NCBI GenBank assembly: GCA_030035585.1
Contig: CM057471.1
Coordinates: 93,621,819 to 93,685,818 of the forward strand
Reading direction: 5' to 3'
Origin: Dugong dugon
Lineage: Eukaryota; Chordata; Mammalia; Sirenia; Dugongidae
Length of the DNA: 64,000 nt
Part shown: positions 43,526 through 56,247 of the stretch, piece by piece
Layout: every line of letters starts with the position of its first letter
Numbering within the stretch: position 1 is the first letter of the stretch
Made by a program: the position numbers and the translations under genes
Notes under the pieces: generated by a model
Database searches by the model: none
Told to the model about the DNA's origin: nothing
The model's input: only the letters and a program-made list of their open reading frames with translations

Positions 43526-46177
43526 CTTAAATGTAAATTTGGGACTTGGTATTAGTAAAGTGTATTAAAGCTCTCTTCTCAGAGCTTAAACATTAAGGTA
43601 GATCACCAGAATGGAAGCTCACGTATAGACTCAATAACCATGCTTCCAATGTTTAGTGGAAGCTCCCATTTCAAATAGTCTGCCCCACGAAAATGCACTT
43701 TTCAGAAGATATATTTCAGTTGGAGATGTGGACAACATGTCACCTTAAATATGGAGTGGGTTTAGTAAAAGCATACTGAACTAGAAAATAAAATGAATGG
43801 AATATTATAGAGCAGGGAATGCAGTAAGTCTTAGCAAAGTCACACGCATAACTACACGGGAAGGACCTGGAGATCTTATTTAATTCCTTTTCTGTTGCTT
43901 TGCTTTATTTCCTTTCCTTTAGATTATGTGGAAGAATTCACTAAAGAAGTTAACTTTGAAGTGCTCCTTCAGGCTAAGATACTGTATATTCACATATTCT
44001 CATATTTGAATTTAATACTAAATGCATGCCATGCATAAATTCTTTCCCAGAGAACTGAACACAACTCCAGACCCATGCAAAAGTAAAGTTGAGAATAGCT
44101 CTCCCAAAACACACACTAGATCTGGATAGTCTGTGACTCAGACTTCACCTAAGACAGGCAGGTGTAACCTTTCTTCCCACGTACTGACTAGGAAGTCAGA
44201 GGAGAGTGAAGGATGCTGGGTGAAGGAGGTGGCAGCTCTCCATCCACCCCATGTCCGAGAGGACTAACTGATATATAGGCTCTTCTACATCGAAGAGGCC
44301 TAAATATTTTCTAAAAGGTACTTAGTAACTAAATTAGACAAAATTTTAAATTTTTCTCTGCCCCAAGTATTTGTATTCATAGACATAAATTCCCAGGAAA
44401 CCGACAGGACCCTCCAGAAAGCAAATGCTCCCCTCATGGCACATTTTTTGATCTTCATTTGGAGTGAACTCAGTATTGACAGTTCAACATTTATTGTAGT
44501 TTTGAGAACCTGGGGATATGCAGACTACAAAAATAAACAAAAGATAGTCCAAAACTTCTCAAGGATAGGAATCATAAGAACCACCCAGAGAGCTTGTAGG
44601 AATTGAGATTATTGGTCTTGTGGTGGCTTGAATTATTATTGTAATTATTTACATGGATACATAGAATTATACACAGTATAATTAGAATTAGTACATGTAA
44701 TAGTAGAATTATACTCTGTGTAATTCTGAATATCCCTACCCTGCTCCATTCATGGTGAGCTTAGCTATGCGACTTGCCAAAGGATCGTGGGTGTAAGGGA
44801 CAATGTAAGAGTTCCAGGCTGAGGTCTCAAGTGGAATCTACTTGTTTCCACTTGCAGTCCTGCATTCCTGCCCTTTGCCATATGAAGAGCAGGCTCTGGA
44901 TATCTGCTGGTCCAAAGAGGTTGAGAAACTTACGGAGAAGACCGAAGCCCAACCTGAGCCACAGCCTGGAGTCTGGAGACCTTAGTCCAGCCCAGTCAAC
45001 GTGCAGGCAACCTGTCTGCAAGTTGTGGGGTAGCTAGAAATGCTTTGCAGAAACAGCTGAACAATATACTCTACACCCCACCAGCAAAATACATGCATAT
45101 GTACGCATGGTCCTTCTTCCAAGTGGCTGAGTCCATGGAGTATGATTGGAATCCATTTATGATCCACCTAAAACTTCTAGAAGCATCCTTCTAAATTTAT
45201 ACAGCAGTAGCCAACCACTAGATACTTTAATTCTACAGCACAAACTTCCAAGGTGGTACAGAAATTTACTGTATGATTTTCTGTTTATTTCCCCTTCATG
45301 CCAGTATATAAATTCTCTTCATCTCTCCATTTACTAGCTCATCATGAGATTACATGATCACTTAACACATCAATTCTTCAAAGGGGGCAATTTCAATTAC
45401 ATGGAAGCCTCCCAACATTGTCATTAAGAAGGAAACACAGTAGGCAGCAAAATCCCAGACTAGGTGTTCAAATGGAAGAACTAAGGATTACCTCTAAAGT
45501 CCACATTTCTGTAATTATAGCATCATGTTCAGTAAAGTTAAGGCTTTGTCAGTTGTCTGCTAGAATCTCTGTGCTTAAAAGGTTTATGCATTTATGGAGG
45601 AAGGAAGGATCTGTATCGTTCAAAATTGATATGTTGTACAAGGAAGGTTACCGTCAAAACGGAATGAAATAGACTAGTTCTATTTGAAATAACAAATTCT
45701 CCCAAAAAATAGAAAATGAATAGTGGAGCAAATCATCTGTGGCTACATATTTCTGAATCCGCCACTCTTGCGGTACCCCCCAAAAAAATCATTCTATAAT
45801 GTGTACACTCAGACATGAAGCTGCTTGACTGCTAGTCCTGAAAATTGCATAAATTAATGACAACTCTCCACCAAAAACAAAAGGTCAAACTCAATGCTAT
45901 TTCAAAACAATGTCTAATTATTTGCAGGCCTCAAATAAGATGCAATAAATAAGTTCATCTAGTGCTTTTTGAGCTAGATGTGACAAGTTAGGCCCTAAGT
46001 GAAAAGAAATACTCTTGTTGGCTGTGATTACTTCTTCTCTGAAGGATAAAACAAATCTAATCTGGACTTTTTATGAGATGCACTATTATCCTGGGCTCAG
46101 TACTTCTCTATAAACTGGAGAAGATTGGCCTGTGGGGCTAGGGGGTAGGAGATGGAGGGGGAAAAAAGAAATAAAAC
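43526..46177. other. Unassigned non-coding DNA
   Basis: A stretch of 2.65 kb with no recognised gene. About 44545-44625 (CCAAAACTTCTCAAGGATAG, ATCATAAGAACCACCCAGAG) looks like a MER5-type relic. 44745-45060 resembles a dispersed mammalian repeat whose family I cannot name. Short ORFs such as 45418-45672 lack motifs. Confidence 0.4.
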
Positions 46178-46378
46178 AAACTGGTTGCCATCGAGTTGAC
46201 TCTGACTCATGGCGACCCATGTACATTAGAGTAGAACTATGTACCATAGCGTTTTCAATGGCTATGACCTTTCAAAAGTAGATCACCAGATCTCTCTTCT
46301 GAGGTGCCTTTGTGTGGAGTTGAACCTCTAACCTTTTGGTTAGCAGCTGAGCATGTTAACCATTTGCACTACCCAAAG
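46178..46378 (-). mobile_element. tRNA-headed SINE (GTCCCTGGGTGG class)
   Basis: The plus strand reads CTGGTTGCCATCGAGTTGAC, TCTCTTCTGAGGTGCCTTTG and ACCTTTTGGTTAGCAGCTGA. Confidence 0.92.
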
Positions 46379-47700
46379 AGGGGAAAAGGAGAGAGAGGAA
46401 ATACATCCTACAGAGAATGTATGGGCACAAGGAAATTATCCAAAGGCTTTTCTTGTTAGTGGCGGGTGACCCTGTCACTCAGCTGACCTGTATTTGTGAA
46501 AGGAGTGCGGAAGAAGAGAGAGATTTTCTAGTGAAAGGGTTCTGGCTAAAGTGATATTAGAAAGTATAGTTTGATGGAAAAGAGTATCAGACTGGGGCTG
46601 AGGAGTCTTGGTGCCTGTCCTAGCTTCACCAGTGATCTTTCCTGTAGCTTTGGGAATTCCAGAGCTCCTCTGGCTCTCCATTTTATCACCTTTAAATAGG
46701 TGTGTCTCTGTGTCTGTTCTCTTCTTTTTATAACTCATAAATGATTAGGTTTAGGACCCACCTTACTCTTGTATGGCCTAATTAACATAACAAAAGAAGA
46801 ACCCTATTTCCAGACAGGATCACATTCACAAGTACAGGGGCCAAGACTTCAATATATATTTTGTGGGGACACAATTCAATCTGTAACAACCATCTTCCTA
46901 GTCACCACAAGCCACTGTCATACCTCACGTGTACACTTTCCTATCTTGGTTTATGTTAGTTTCTCTGCCTAGAACCCTTTCCCCTTATAGCCCCTGACCA
47001 AGGGCATTGTTTGTCTTACTTCTAACTTTTCCCTTCTCCCTCAGTCATTCTCCAGCTTATCCTGCAGTATTCTCTGTAAGTCCTTCCTCATGGGTATCAC
47101 CAGCCCACCCTCAGGCCACACTAAACTAACCCCATCTTTCCTTCCACCCACCGATAGACAGGTCAGACCAGCCCTTTTCATATCCTCTATATACTCTGCC
47201 TTGTCTTCACCTGATACCAGTGGAATCTTCTACAGGCTTAGCCTTGGAGGAGGAGTAAATTATCCTTCCAGGTAAGTGTGAGATTGACTTCTGTTCATCT
47301 CTCTCCACCAGCGTTACTGAGGAAAGTTTTTACCTTAAGGACCCCAGAGACAAATACAAGTGGTCGCTAACACAATTCATCATCTTTTGGAGGGCACATG
47401 GTCTGGTGCATCTGAGGACCCCCCTCTCTACCCACACCCAACCTATGGAGTAATGCTTAGAATTGCTCTTAGAAGCACAGCTTTAACCCAATGCCTCAAT
47501 AACTCTCCATGGCGTTACTATCCTGAAGGTGCTCTTGCCACTTCCCTGGGCTGGTTTTCGTTTTACAGAAAACCCACATTAACTCCTAGAGACAACTAGG
47601 ATGGTGACTGGTGCAGAGTTCAATCCATCTCTCTGATCACCAAGTCACTGCCTGGTAGAAGGGTGGGAGCTTTAGTTCATCCCACCCATGAGGAATAATT
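46379..47700. other. Unassigned DNA with an LTR-like relic
   Basis: 46745-46895 (GGTTTAGGACCCACCTTACT, CCCTATTTCCAGACAGGATC, GGGGACACAATTCAATCTGT) resembles a common dispersed mammalian repeat, family uncertain. The rest shows no repeat or gene. Confidence 0.4.
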
Positions 47701-47921
47701 TTTCCTGGATGGTGCAAGCTGTTTGCATTCTACTACTAACTTAAAGATTGATGATTGGAACCCACCAAATAGTACCATGGAAGAAAGGCCTGGTGATCTG
47801 CTTTTGTAAAGATTTCAGCCAGGAAAACCCTATGGAGCACTTCTACTCTGTAACAAATGGTCTTGCCATGACTCAGAATTGACTGGATGGCAATGGTTCG
47901 TTTTTTGGTTTTGGTGTGTGT
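47701..47921 (+). mobile_element. tRNA-headed SINE, diverged
   Basis: TTTCCTGGATGGTGCAAGCT head, GAAAGGCCTGGTGATCTGCT, ATTTCAGCCAGGAAAACCCT and a CATGACTCAGAATTGACTGG tail. Confidence 0.88.
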
Positions 47922-48589
47922 TTCACAAGGAAGCAGGTGACCAAAATTACTCACACACTTACACAAAGTCTTAAAAAGACCTAAAGGTGGGGGAGGGGGA
48001 ACCTTGCTAGTGAATTCTCACCACTGCACTTGATCAATTAAGAGTCCCAATAAGATCATCAAGGGTGTGAGCGTCTCAGGAGAGCCCGGATAATGTTACT
48101 CACCTTATCTGACTCTCTCTCATTGAATTAATGGGGGATTTAATTTAGATTTTGAACACGTAATTGAAATATTCTTATGTACAGAATGATCCAATAAAAA
48201 TAACTCAGTTGCTACATTACACAAGTCTGAGATATGGCAGATCTAAAACCTTTCTATGGGCCCTGTGCAGATTTTCATGTGAACAGAGAGGTGAATAATG
48301 AGTGTTTTTGTATCTCTATCATAGAATGGAAATAGTTGGCTTGTACACTGGTGTTTTGTAAGTGCCACATTATTCACAAATATGCCAAATTGTGGCTCAA
48401 TGGTCAGAAGTTAATTATATTGTTAATATCCTGTTATAGGCTTATTTTTCTAACTTTACAATTTTCTCTCTCTTTTCTCTTCACAGAAATAAAATCCGTG
48501 GAATTCCTAAATTTCAGGCTCTGTGAGTCAATGGTAAGTATCTTAGATTTTCAGAACTTATTTTTAATGCAGAAGGATAGAATGAAATC
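47922..48589. other. Unassigned non-coding DNA
   Basis: No repeat or gene recognised. Confidence 0.4.
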
Positions 48590-48755
48590 TGAGATCAAAC
48601 CCTCCAATCTGTACTTGATTGTTAACAGCTTTGCCACTGACCCAATGTGTGATCCTGGGCCCCTCACTTACCCTCCTGGTGTCTATGTTCCTTCATCTGG
48701 AAAATGAAGGTATTGTGAAAAGAGCTCCCTCCCTCAGAGGGCTGCAAGGAAGAAT
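48590..48755 (+). repeat. MIR-like relic
   Basis: GCTTTGCCACTGACCCAATG, TGTGATCCTGGGCCCCTCAC and CCTTCATCTGGAAAATGAAG in sense MIR order. Part of the open frame 48336-48707 is simply this repeat. Confidence 0.65.
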
Positions 48756-48793
48756 CAGGATTAGTTCATTTCCCACAATCAGAACGAGAATTA

Positions 48794-51115
48794 TTTGTTG
48801 TCAGGTGCTGTCAAGTCAGTTCCCACTCATAGTGATTTTATGAATAACAGAACAAAACATTGCCCAGTCCTTTGCCATCCTCACAATCTTTGCTGTGTTT
48901 GAGCCCATTGTTGCAACCACTGTGTCTATTCATCTCATTGAGGGTCTTCCTGTTTTTCACTGACCACCTACTTTACCAAGCATAATGTTCTTCTCCAGTG
49001 ACTGGTCCCTCATCCTAACATGTCCAAAGTTCTCGATTCTAACTCATTCTGGCTGTATTTCTTCCAAGACAGATTTGTTCATTCTTCAGGCAGTCCATGG
49101 TATATTCTATATTCTTCCCCAACACCATAATTCAAACGTATCAATTCTTCAGCTTTCCTTTTTCATTGTCCAGCTTTCGCATGTATATGAGGTGATTGAA
49201 AAATACCATGGCTTGTGTCAGGCACACCTTAGTCCTCAAAGTGACATCTTTGCTTTTTAACACTTTAAAGAGGTCTTTTGCAGCAGATTTGCCCAATGCA
49301 ATGCATCATTTGATTTCTGGACTGCTGCTTCCATGGGCATTGATTATTGATCCAAGTAAAATTAAATCCTTGACAATTTCAACCTTTTCTTCATTTATCA
49401 TGATGTTACTTATTGGTCCAGTTGTGAGGATTTTTGTTTTCTTTATATTGAGGTGTAATTCATACTGAAGGCTGTAGTCTTTGACCTTCATCAGTAAGTG
49501 ATTCAAGTTCTCTTCACTTTAAGCACGTTTGTGTCATCTGCATTTCACAGGTTGTTAACGAGTCTTCCTCCAATCCTGATGCCACATTTTTCTTCATATA
49601 GTCCAGTTTCTTGGATTATTTGCTCAGCATACAGAGTGAATAAATATGGTGAAGGGATATAACCCTGATGCACACCTTTCCTGATTTTAAAACATGCAGT
49701 AGCCACTTGTTCTGTTTGAACAACTGCCTCTTGATCTAAGTACAGATTCCTCACGAGCGCAATTAAATGTTCTCGAATTCCCATCTTTCACAATGTTACT
49801 CATAATTTGTTATGATCCACACAGTCGAATGCCTTCACATAGTAAAATATAGGTAAACATCTTTCTGGTATTCTCCTTCAGCTAAGATTCATCCGACATC
49901 AGCAATGATATCCCTCATTCCGTGTCCTCTTCTGAATCCAGCTTGAATTTTGGCAGTTCCTTGTTGATGGATGGCTGCAGCCATTTTTTAATTATCTTCA
50001 GCAAAATTTTGCTTGCATGGATATTAATGATATTATTCAATAATTTCTGCATTCCTTTGGATCACCTCTGGAGTTGGCATGAATATGTATCTCTTTCAGT
50101 CATTTGGCCAGGCAGCTGTCTTCCAAATTTCTTGGCACTGGCAAGTGGGCACTTCCAGTTAAAACATCTCAATTGCTATTCCATCAGTTTTTGAAGACTT
50201 GTTTTTTGCCAGTGCCTTCAGTGCACCTTGGACTTTTTCCTTCAGTACCGTCAGTTCTTGATGACATGCTACCTCTTGAAATGGTTGAACGTCAACCAGT
50301 TCTTTTTGGTGCAGTGACTCTGTGTATTCCTTCTGTCTTTTTTTTGATGCTTCCTGCATCATTCTATGTTTTGCCCATAGAATCTTTCAATATTGCAATT
50401 CAAGGCTTCAATTTTTTCTTCAGTTCTTTCAGCTGTCACATATAGAGCATGTTCTACCCTTTTCGTTTTCTAATTCCAGGTCTTTGCATATTTCATTATA
50501 ATACTTTACTTTGTCTTTTCCAGCCACCCTTTGAAAACTTCTGTTCAGCTCTTTTATTTCACCATTTCTTCCATTCGCTTTAGCTACTCGACATTCAGAA
50601 GCAAGTTTCAGGCTCTCTTCTGACATCCACTTTGGTCTTTCCTTTCTTTCCTATCTTTTTAATGACCTCTTGCTTTCTTCATGTATGATGTCCTTGATGT
50701 CATCCCACAACTCTTCTGGTCTTCGTCATTAATGTTCAATGACTCAAATCTATTCCTGAAGTGGTGTCTAAATTCAGGTGAGATATACTCAAGGCTGTAT
50801 TTTGACTTTCACGGACTTTTTAAAATTTTCTTCAGGTTCAGTTGAACTTGCATATGAGCAATTTATGATCTGTTCCACAGTTGGCTCCTGGCTTGTGCTG
50901 ACTGATGATATTGAGCTTCTCCATTGTCTCTTTTCACAGGTGTAGTAGATTTGATTCCTGTGTATTCTATCCAGAGAGGTCTATGCATACAATCATTGTT
51001 TATGTCGTTGAAAAAAGGTATTCCCAATGAATTAGTTATTGGTCTTGCAGAATTCTATCATGCAATCTCCAGTGTTGTTTCTGTCACCAAGTCCATTATT
51101 ATCCAACTACTAATC
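48794..51115 (-). pseudogene. RTE/BovB LINE, 2.3 kb, endonuclease end through RT
   Basis: The longest RTE copy here, in several frames on the minus strand. The endonuclease C-terminus is at about 51115-50780. The linker and RT N-terminus are at 50626-50159, including SKTDGIAIEMF at the end. RT palm is at 49784-49545 (GIREHLIALVRNLYLDQEAV, KGVHQGYIPSPYLFTLYAEQ). The catalytic motif reads NADD near 49535, against YADD expected for the family, and a stop precedes it. The C-terminal part is at 49506-48794 (INEEKVEIVKDLILLGSII). The 3' terminus is TTATTTGTTGTCAGG in plus orientation. Multiple frameshifts and stops: inactive. Confidence 0.9.
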
Positions 51116-51171
51116 TTTCTTCTTTATTTACAACAATACAGCATAGTAATAAAATACAAGCAATGAAGACA

Positions 51172-51578
51172 CAGGTTGTTATGGATTGAATTTTGTCCCC
51201 CAAAAATATGTTAGAATTCTAACTCGTGTACCTGTGGATATAATCTCTTTTGGGAATAGAACTTTCTTTGTTATGCTAATGAGACCATATCAGAGTAGGG
51301 AATGTCCCAAAGGTAATCACATCTGAGCTGTAAAAGACCAGATTAGACACAGAAGAAGCACAAACTGGGGGAAGATAGATGCCACATGAAGATCATCAGA
51401 AGTTGAAAGAGGCAAGGATCCTTCCAAGAGCCAACAGTGAGAGCCTTCCCCTAGAGGCAGTGCCGTGAATTTGGACTTCTAACCTCTTGAACTTCGAGAG
51501 AAAATAAATTTCCGTTCTTTAAGGCCACTCACTTGTGGTATTTGTGTTGCAGTAGCACCAGAAAACTAAGACACAAGT
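51172..51578 (+). repeat. Solo LTR, ERVL-MaLR-like, with imperfect 5-bp TSD
   Basis: The LTR 51177-51573 starts TGTTATGGATTGAATTTTGT and ends CACCAGAAAACTAAGACA, with AATAAA in AGAGAAAATAAATTTCC near 51505. CAGGT (51172-51176) and CAAGT (51574-51578) would be a 4/5-matching TSD. Class assignment is from the start and end motifs and is moderately sure. Confidence 0.7.
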
Positions 51579-53612
51579 GCTTTAGGATTCTTAAGATAAT
51601 GAGCTAAAGTATTGTTTAGTTTTCAAATGCAATGACAGAAATTTCAGAACTAGGGCGCTATTAAATCTTAAACTGGAAAGAAGGTTCTCTTGGGGAGTGC
51701 GTTGGGTAGGGTGTCTAAAGAGTTTTGGGACTGACTGTGTGAGTCAGGAAAGCCACAAACCCTGCCAATTTTTCATTTTCCCCATTTTCAAAATAAGGAG
51801 CTGGCGTCTCTGTGGCTAAGTTTCCTGCCAGGTCAGAAGTTCAGTGGTTTCTGTTATGGTGAATGGTTTCCCCTTTTTCCATAAACATCAATAGAAATGG
51901 CTTTATTTTATCTTATAGCTCACTTCTTGGAGGCCAAGTATCCAATGGTAGACCAGAATTATTTCTACATACACCAACTTGGATCTTTTTTTCAAAAGAA
52001 AACATTGACTTTATTTTTCTCATTATAAAATAAATTCCACATTAAAAATGACAGCAATCTATTATTTTACTTCTCTTGTGATAATAATTTGGTGTCGTTT
52101 TCTCCATAGTTTTATAAGAATAAAAATAAAACCATGCATTATTTCTATCACTGTTAATATTTTAATAACAGGTTTACATTGTATACTTATTATGCAACTT
52201 ATTTTGTTCTTAAAACACTTCCTTGTCAGTAAGTAGAGATTTATCTCATTCTTTTTAGCAGCTGTATCACATTTTTTTAGGAATCTGTACCATAATTTAG
52301 GCATCCTTATGATAATTTTATTTTGGCTAATTTTCCCCGATCACTAATTTTCTGTTCAGAACATTCTTCTACCTACATCTTTGCACACATGAATGACTAT
52401 AGCAGAAAAACTAATCCAAAATGGGAGCCTGAGATTATATTTTAGAATGTGTTTTGGTTTATGAATAAACCCACACGTCAGTATCCACTGCTTATTAAAA
52501 TACGGCGCAACATACCATCCTGTGTGACGAATGAATGATGTTTAGAACATAAGTTATTATGTATGTTAAAAACTTAATTAGCCATTTGCCTCAAAATGAT
52601 TATTTTTTTTTTAAAAGTCTGCCTCCTTTGTTTGCTATAAATATTCATTTGAATACATAAAATATTCTAAGCATCATTTGTCTGAATCCCATCAAGCAAA
52701 TTCATTGGAGCGTGAGGGCTATATAAGCAGTGGAGCAGAAGGCCATGCTATTACATGGATAGATGCTCTGGAGTTACTGAAGCAAGACAGAAACAATCAT
52801 GGCAACATGGATTTCTGAATATGCTGAAGCAACCGTGTTTGGGGGGAGGGGTAAAGAAACCAGATTGCTCACAAATAGGAAAAGCACGATTCCCATGACA
52901 GTCCATAAAATTGACTGTACGTGTTTACTTTAATTCAGAGAAATTGTTTTGCTCTCTGTCTATCAAATATTTTAAATTCTTCAAGAAGTCATGGTCATTT
53001 CTCCAGTGTATATACTGGAAAGTTTTAGAGGATGATTTTTCTTCTAATCACCCAAAGGTCTAACAGGGTGATTGGCCTGCTTCTCCAATAAAATTTAAGT
53101 AGCTTTTGCCTCAGGTCAAGGTGAAGTCAGCTGCCCTATGAGCAGTTCATCTGTGACATCCCTATAGCCAACCAGTCTCAAGAGGCTATTTGAGATTGGA
53201 GCTTCTGACAGGAAAATAAATAAACACACACACACACACGCACACATACAGAGCAAACATCAGCTTCCTAACCAAAACAAATTTTAGTCCCTAGTCTGTG
53301 TCATTTGCCCTTGCCCTATTAAGGCCTGAGAGAGCAGCACAGCCATGTCCTATGTCCTCCTGGCTTGTCACAAATCATGATTCCTCCCTCAACCACGGCA
53401 GAGGCCAGAATGGCCCCGTACAAAAGACCACAGCCAGACCCAGCAGCTCAGGGACTCTCTCCAGGCCCCACTCTTATCCCTCAATCTCTTGGGCTGTGGT
53501 CTAAGATCCCTAGTTGAGGTCCTGCGGCTTCACTCCTGTTTCCTACCTCTGCTTCATCCATGACTCTGTTGTATAATATCCTCAGCTTTTAGTGGTGGTT
53601 TTAGCCTTCCGT
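51579..53612. other. Unassigned AT-rich non-coding DNA
   Basis: No gene or repeat recognised over most of the stretch. GGGCTATATAAGCAGTGGAG near 52715 looks like a TATA element in isolation. A (CA)n tract lies at 53224-53248. Confidence 0.4.
53224..53248. repeat. (CA)n microsatellite
   Basis: ACACACACACACACACAC followed by GCACACATACA. Confidence 0.9.
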
Positions 53613-53812
53613 GGAGTCCCTGGGTGGTGCAAAGTAACACACTTGGATGCTAACTGAAAGTTTGGAGGTTTGAGTATGCCCAGAAACTCAATGGAAGAAA
53701 GGCCTGGTGATCTACTTCCAAAAAATCACCCATTGAGAACCCTATGGAGCACAGTTCTACTCTGACACACATGGGTCACCATGAGTCGGAATGGATTCAA
53801 TGACAACTGTTT
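53613..53812 (+). mobile_element. tRNA-headed SINE (GTCCCTGGGTGG class)
   Basis: GGAGTCCCTGGGTGGTGCAA head, GAAAGGCCTGGTGATCTACT, CCCTATGGAGCACAGTTCTA and a CATGAGTCGGAATGGATTCA tail. Confidence 0.94.
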
Positions 53813-56040
53813 TCAGCCTTGTATTGTGTCTCATGAATCGTCCCTTAGTCTCCAATGCTGAACCCATATCCCGAGGCCCAAAGCCGTTATCTGGGAGGAG
53901 ATTGGACCTACAACACACAAATCAGGATATAAAATACTAGAGCATACTGGTTCAGAGATACAGCTCAGCAATCAAAGGCCTGAATTCACGTCTTGGCTCC
54001 AGCATTTTCTAAGCCTTTATTGAGCAGTCACACACACACACAGACATCAATAAATGTATCTAATCATGTATGGCTGAGCCTGCCCAGTCACTTTTACAAG
54101 TAAAGCTCAAAAGACTGCCCCAGGACATTACTTCCCTCCCTCTAACCTTGGATCCATTTCCCCTGTGTTGGTACATTGCTATCCTCATGGTAGTAGGATA
54201 AGAGAGCTATGGCAGCTCTAATTGTTTTGAGTTCAAGTCCAGCAGAAGAAAGTCTCTGCCCCTGTCCCTGGAATCCCAGCAACATCTTTCATTGTATTTC
54301 ATTGACTCTAAATGTATCGCATGGCATTCCCTGACCCAATTGTGTGGCCAGTAAAGTTTAAGCACTGATTGACTGAGACCTAAATCTCAGCCACATATTC
54401 CACCCCCAGCTTCAAGTGAAGTACATGATTTGGGCAGAATCTTCAGGGAATCTCTGGATTTATAGCTGGCAGAAGGGAATATGAATGTTGGGGGTGAGTG
54501 AACAAGTACACGTGCATTAAGATAACCAGATCAATTGTTTGATATTTTGTGCTAATTACTTTAATCATGAAGTAGTTCAATCAAGAGTTTCTAAACACTT
54601 ACAGAATCAGATAGTAGGAAGGCTCAGCAATCCTCCAGCTCCTAGGTATTCAAAATGTGCTTCATAGACCAGCAGCAGGCAGCATCACCTGGGGGCTGGC
54701 TAGAATTATAGACTCTCAGGACACCTGGACCCATTGGATCAGAATTTGCATTTTAACAATATCTCCAGTTAGTACAGTAAAGATAACAATTAACGATGTA
54801 GCCTGGAATCTCATTTTACAGATCTGGAAACTGAGGTGAGGTAAATGAAGAGTCTTGCCTAATAAGTGATGGAATTGGAATCAAATTTAGAATCCAGGTC
54901 TCATGACATTCAGGGAAGGTTTCACTCCAAACTGACACAACTTTTCATGGTGAACTTTTTTTTCACTCATAATCATATTTTCAATCCTTTTTTTTCTGTA
55001 TGTTTGTTTTTTCAAAAAAATACAAAGCAGGACATAAAGCACTATCGCCTAATGGTTCAAAGATATACCACAGCTTCCAAAGGCCTGAATGCAAATCTCA
55101 GCTTCAGCCTCTTCTAGCTTAGAAATTTGAGAAGTTTATTTGACTTCTGTAAAATGCTCATCTATCTACCTCACAGAATTACTATAGGAATTGAAGGAGA
55201 CAAGGCATCTATGTATGTTACATATACTTCACCACAAGAAAAAAAAATAGCTATCTGAGTACACAAAGCTCAAAAATATTATGTATATCATTTTCCACAG
55301 GATAAACTTTTTCCATCCATTCATTTTTTTCATCCACATCTTTTAAGCCATCAGCAATACAAAGATGGATAAAAATGAATACCTGCCATCAAGAAGACTA
55401 TACTCTAGCAGAGGAGATAGAGTAGCAACAAACTAGGCTGTGACAAAGCCAAAAACATCAGTATTAACAAAATTCCCCCAAAACACAGAAGAAGGGGCAA
55501 TTAATTTTCCCTAGAAAAGTAGAAGACAGTTTCACGGAAGAATCTATATGGGCTTGAGCCTTGATGAAGGCCTGAGAGTTTATCTAGGTAGTCAATTAAA
55601 TTTAGTTTTTGAGGCATTAACATGCATTTGAAGTTGATGCTTGAGGACATTAAGAAAAAAATAAGATAGCACCTCCAATAGAATCATATAAAATGTTGAA
55701 CTAAAAGTGACTTATGACAGAGGCTGTGGTGCTCACCAAATATTTCCCAACATCCTTGCAGTTAAGTGGGGCTATGTGACTAGCAGTGAGCCATGGACCA
55801 GAACAGAAGTGATGTGTGTGAATTCTGGGGCGGAGCATACAAGAGAAGGCCCAAGAGCACACATTGTAGTGGTGTAGTGACAAGATGGCAGAGCTGGAGT
55901 GATAGTATGAAGGAGAGTCTCCTGCCACCCCAAGTCAGACATGTAATATGAGAAATAAATTTTGGTGGTGTTAAATCACTCTGATTTGGAGGTTGGTTGG
56001 TTCCCACAGCCAAACCCAGACCATTCTGACTTAACAAAAA
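53813..56040. other. Unassigned DNA with MER5-, MIR- and MER-like relics
   Basis: MER5-like sequence lies at 54645-54785 (GGCAGCATCACCTGGGGGCT, GGATCAGAATTTGCATTTTA) and a MIR-like stretch at 54790-54905 (TTACAGATCTGGAAACTGAG). 55735-56035 (CAAGATGGCAGAGCTGGAGT, GAAATAAATTTTGGTGGTGT) looks like a dispersed mammalian repeat of uncertain family. No gene evidence. Confidence 0.45.
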
Positions 56041-56247
56041 AAAACAGAAACCAGTTACAATCAAGTTGATTTTGACTCACAGCAACCCTGTGTGCGTCAG
56101 AGTAGAACTGTGGTCCGTCAGGCTTTCAACAGCTAATTTTTCGAAAGTAGATTGCTAGGTCTTTCTTCCTAGGGGCCACTAGGCGGACTTGAACCACCAA
56201 ACTTTTGCTTAGCAGTGAGCACTTTAACCGTTTGCAACACTTAGGGC
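56041..56247 (-). mobile_element. tRNA-headed SINE, diverged
   Basis: The plus strand reads AACCAGTTACAATCAAGTTG, GTCAGAGTAGAACTGTGGTC, GACTTGAACCACCAAACTTT and CTTTAACCGTTTGCAACACT. Confidence 0.87.

Noticed and set aside
48336-48707. 123-codon plus-strand frame with an AG/GT context resembling an exon
   Set aside because: The second half is a MIR-like repeat and no homology-type motif is visible. CTTCACAG and GGTAAGTAT near 48480-48540 resemble splice sites but have no supporting coding evidence.
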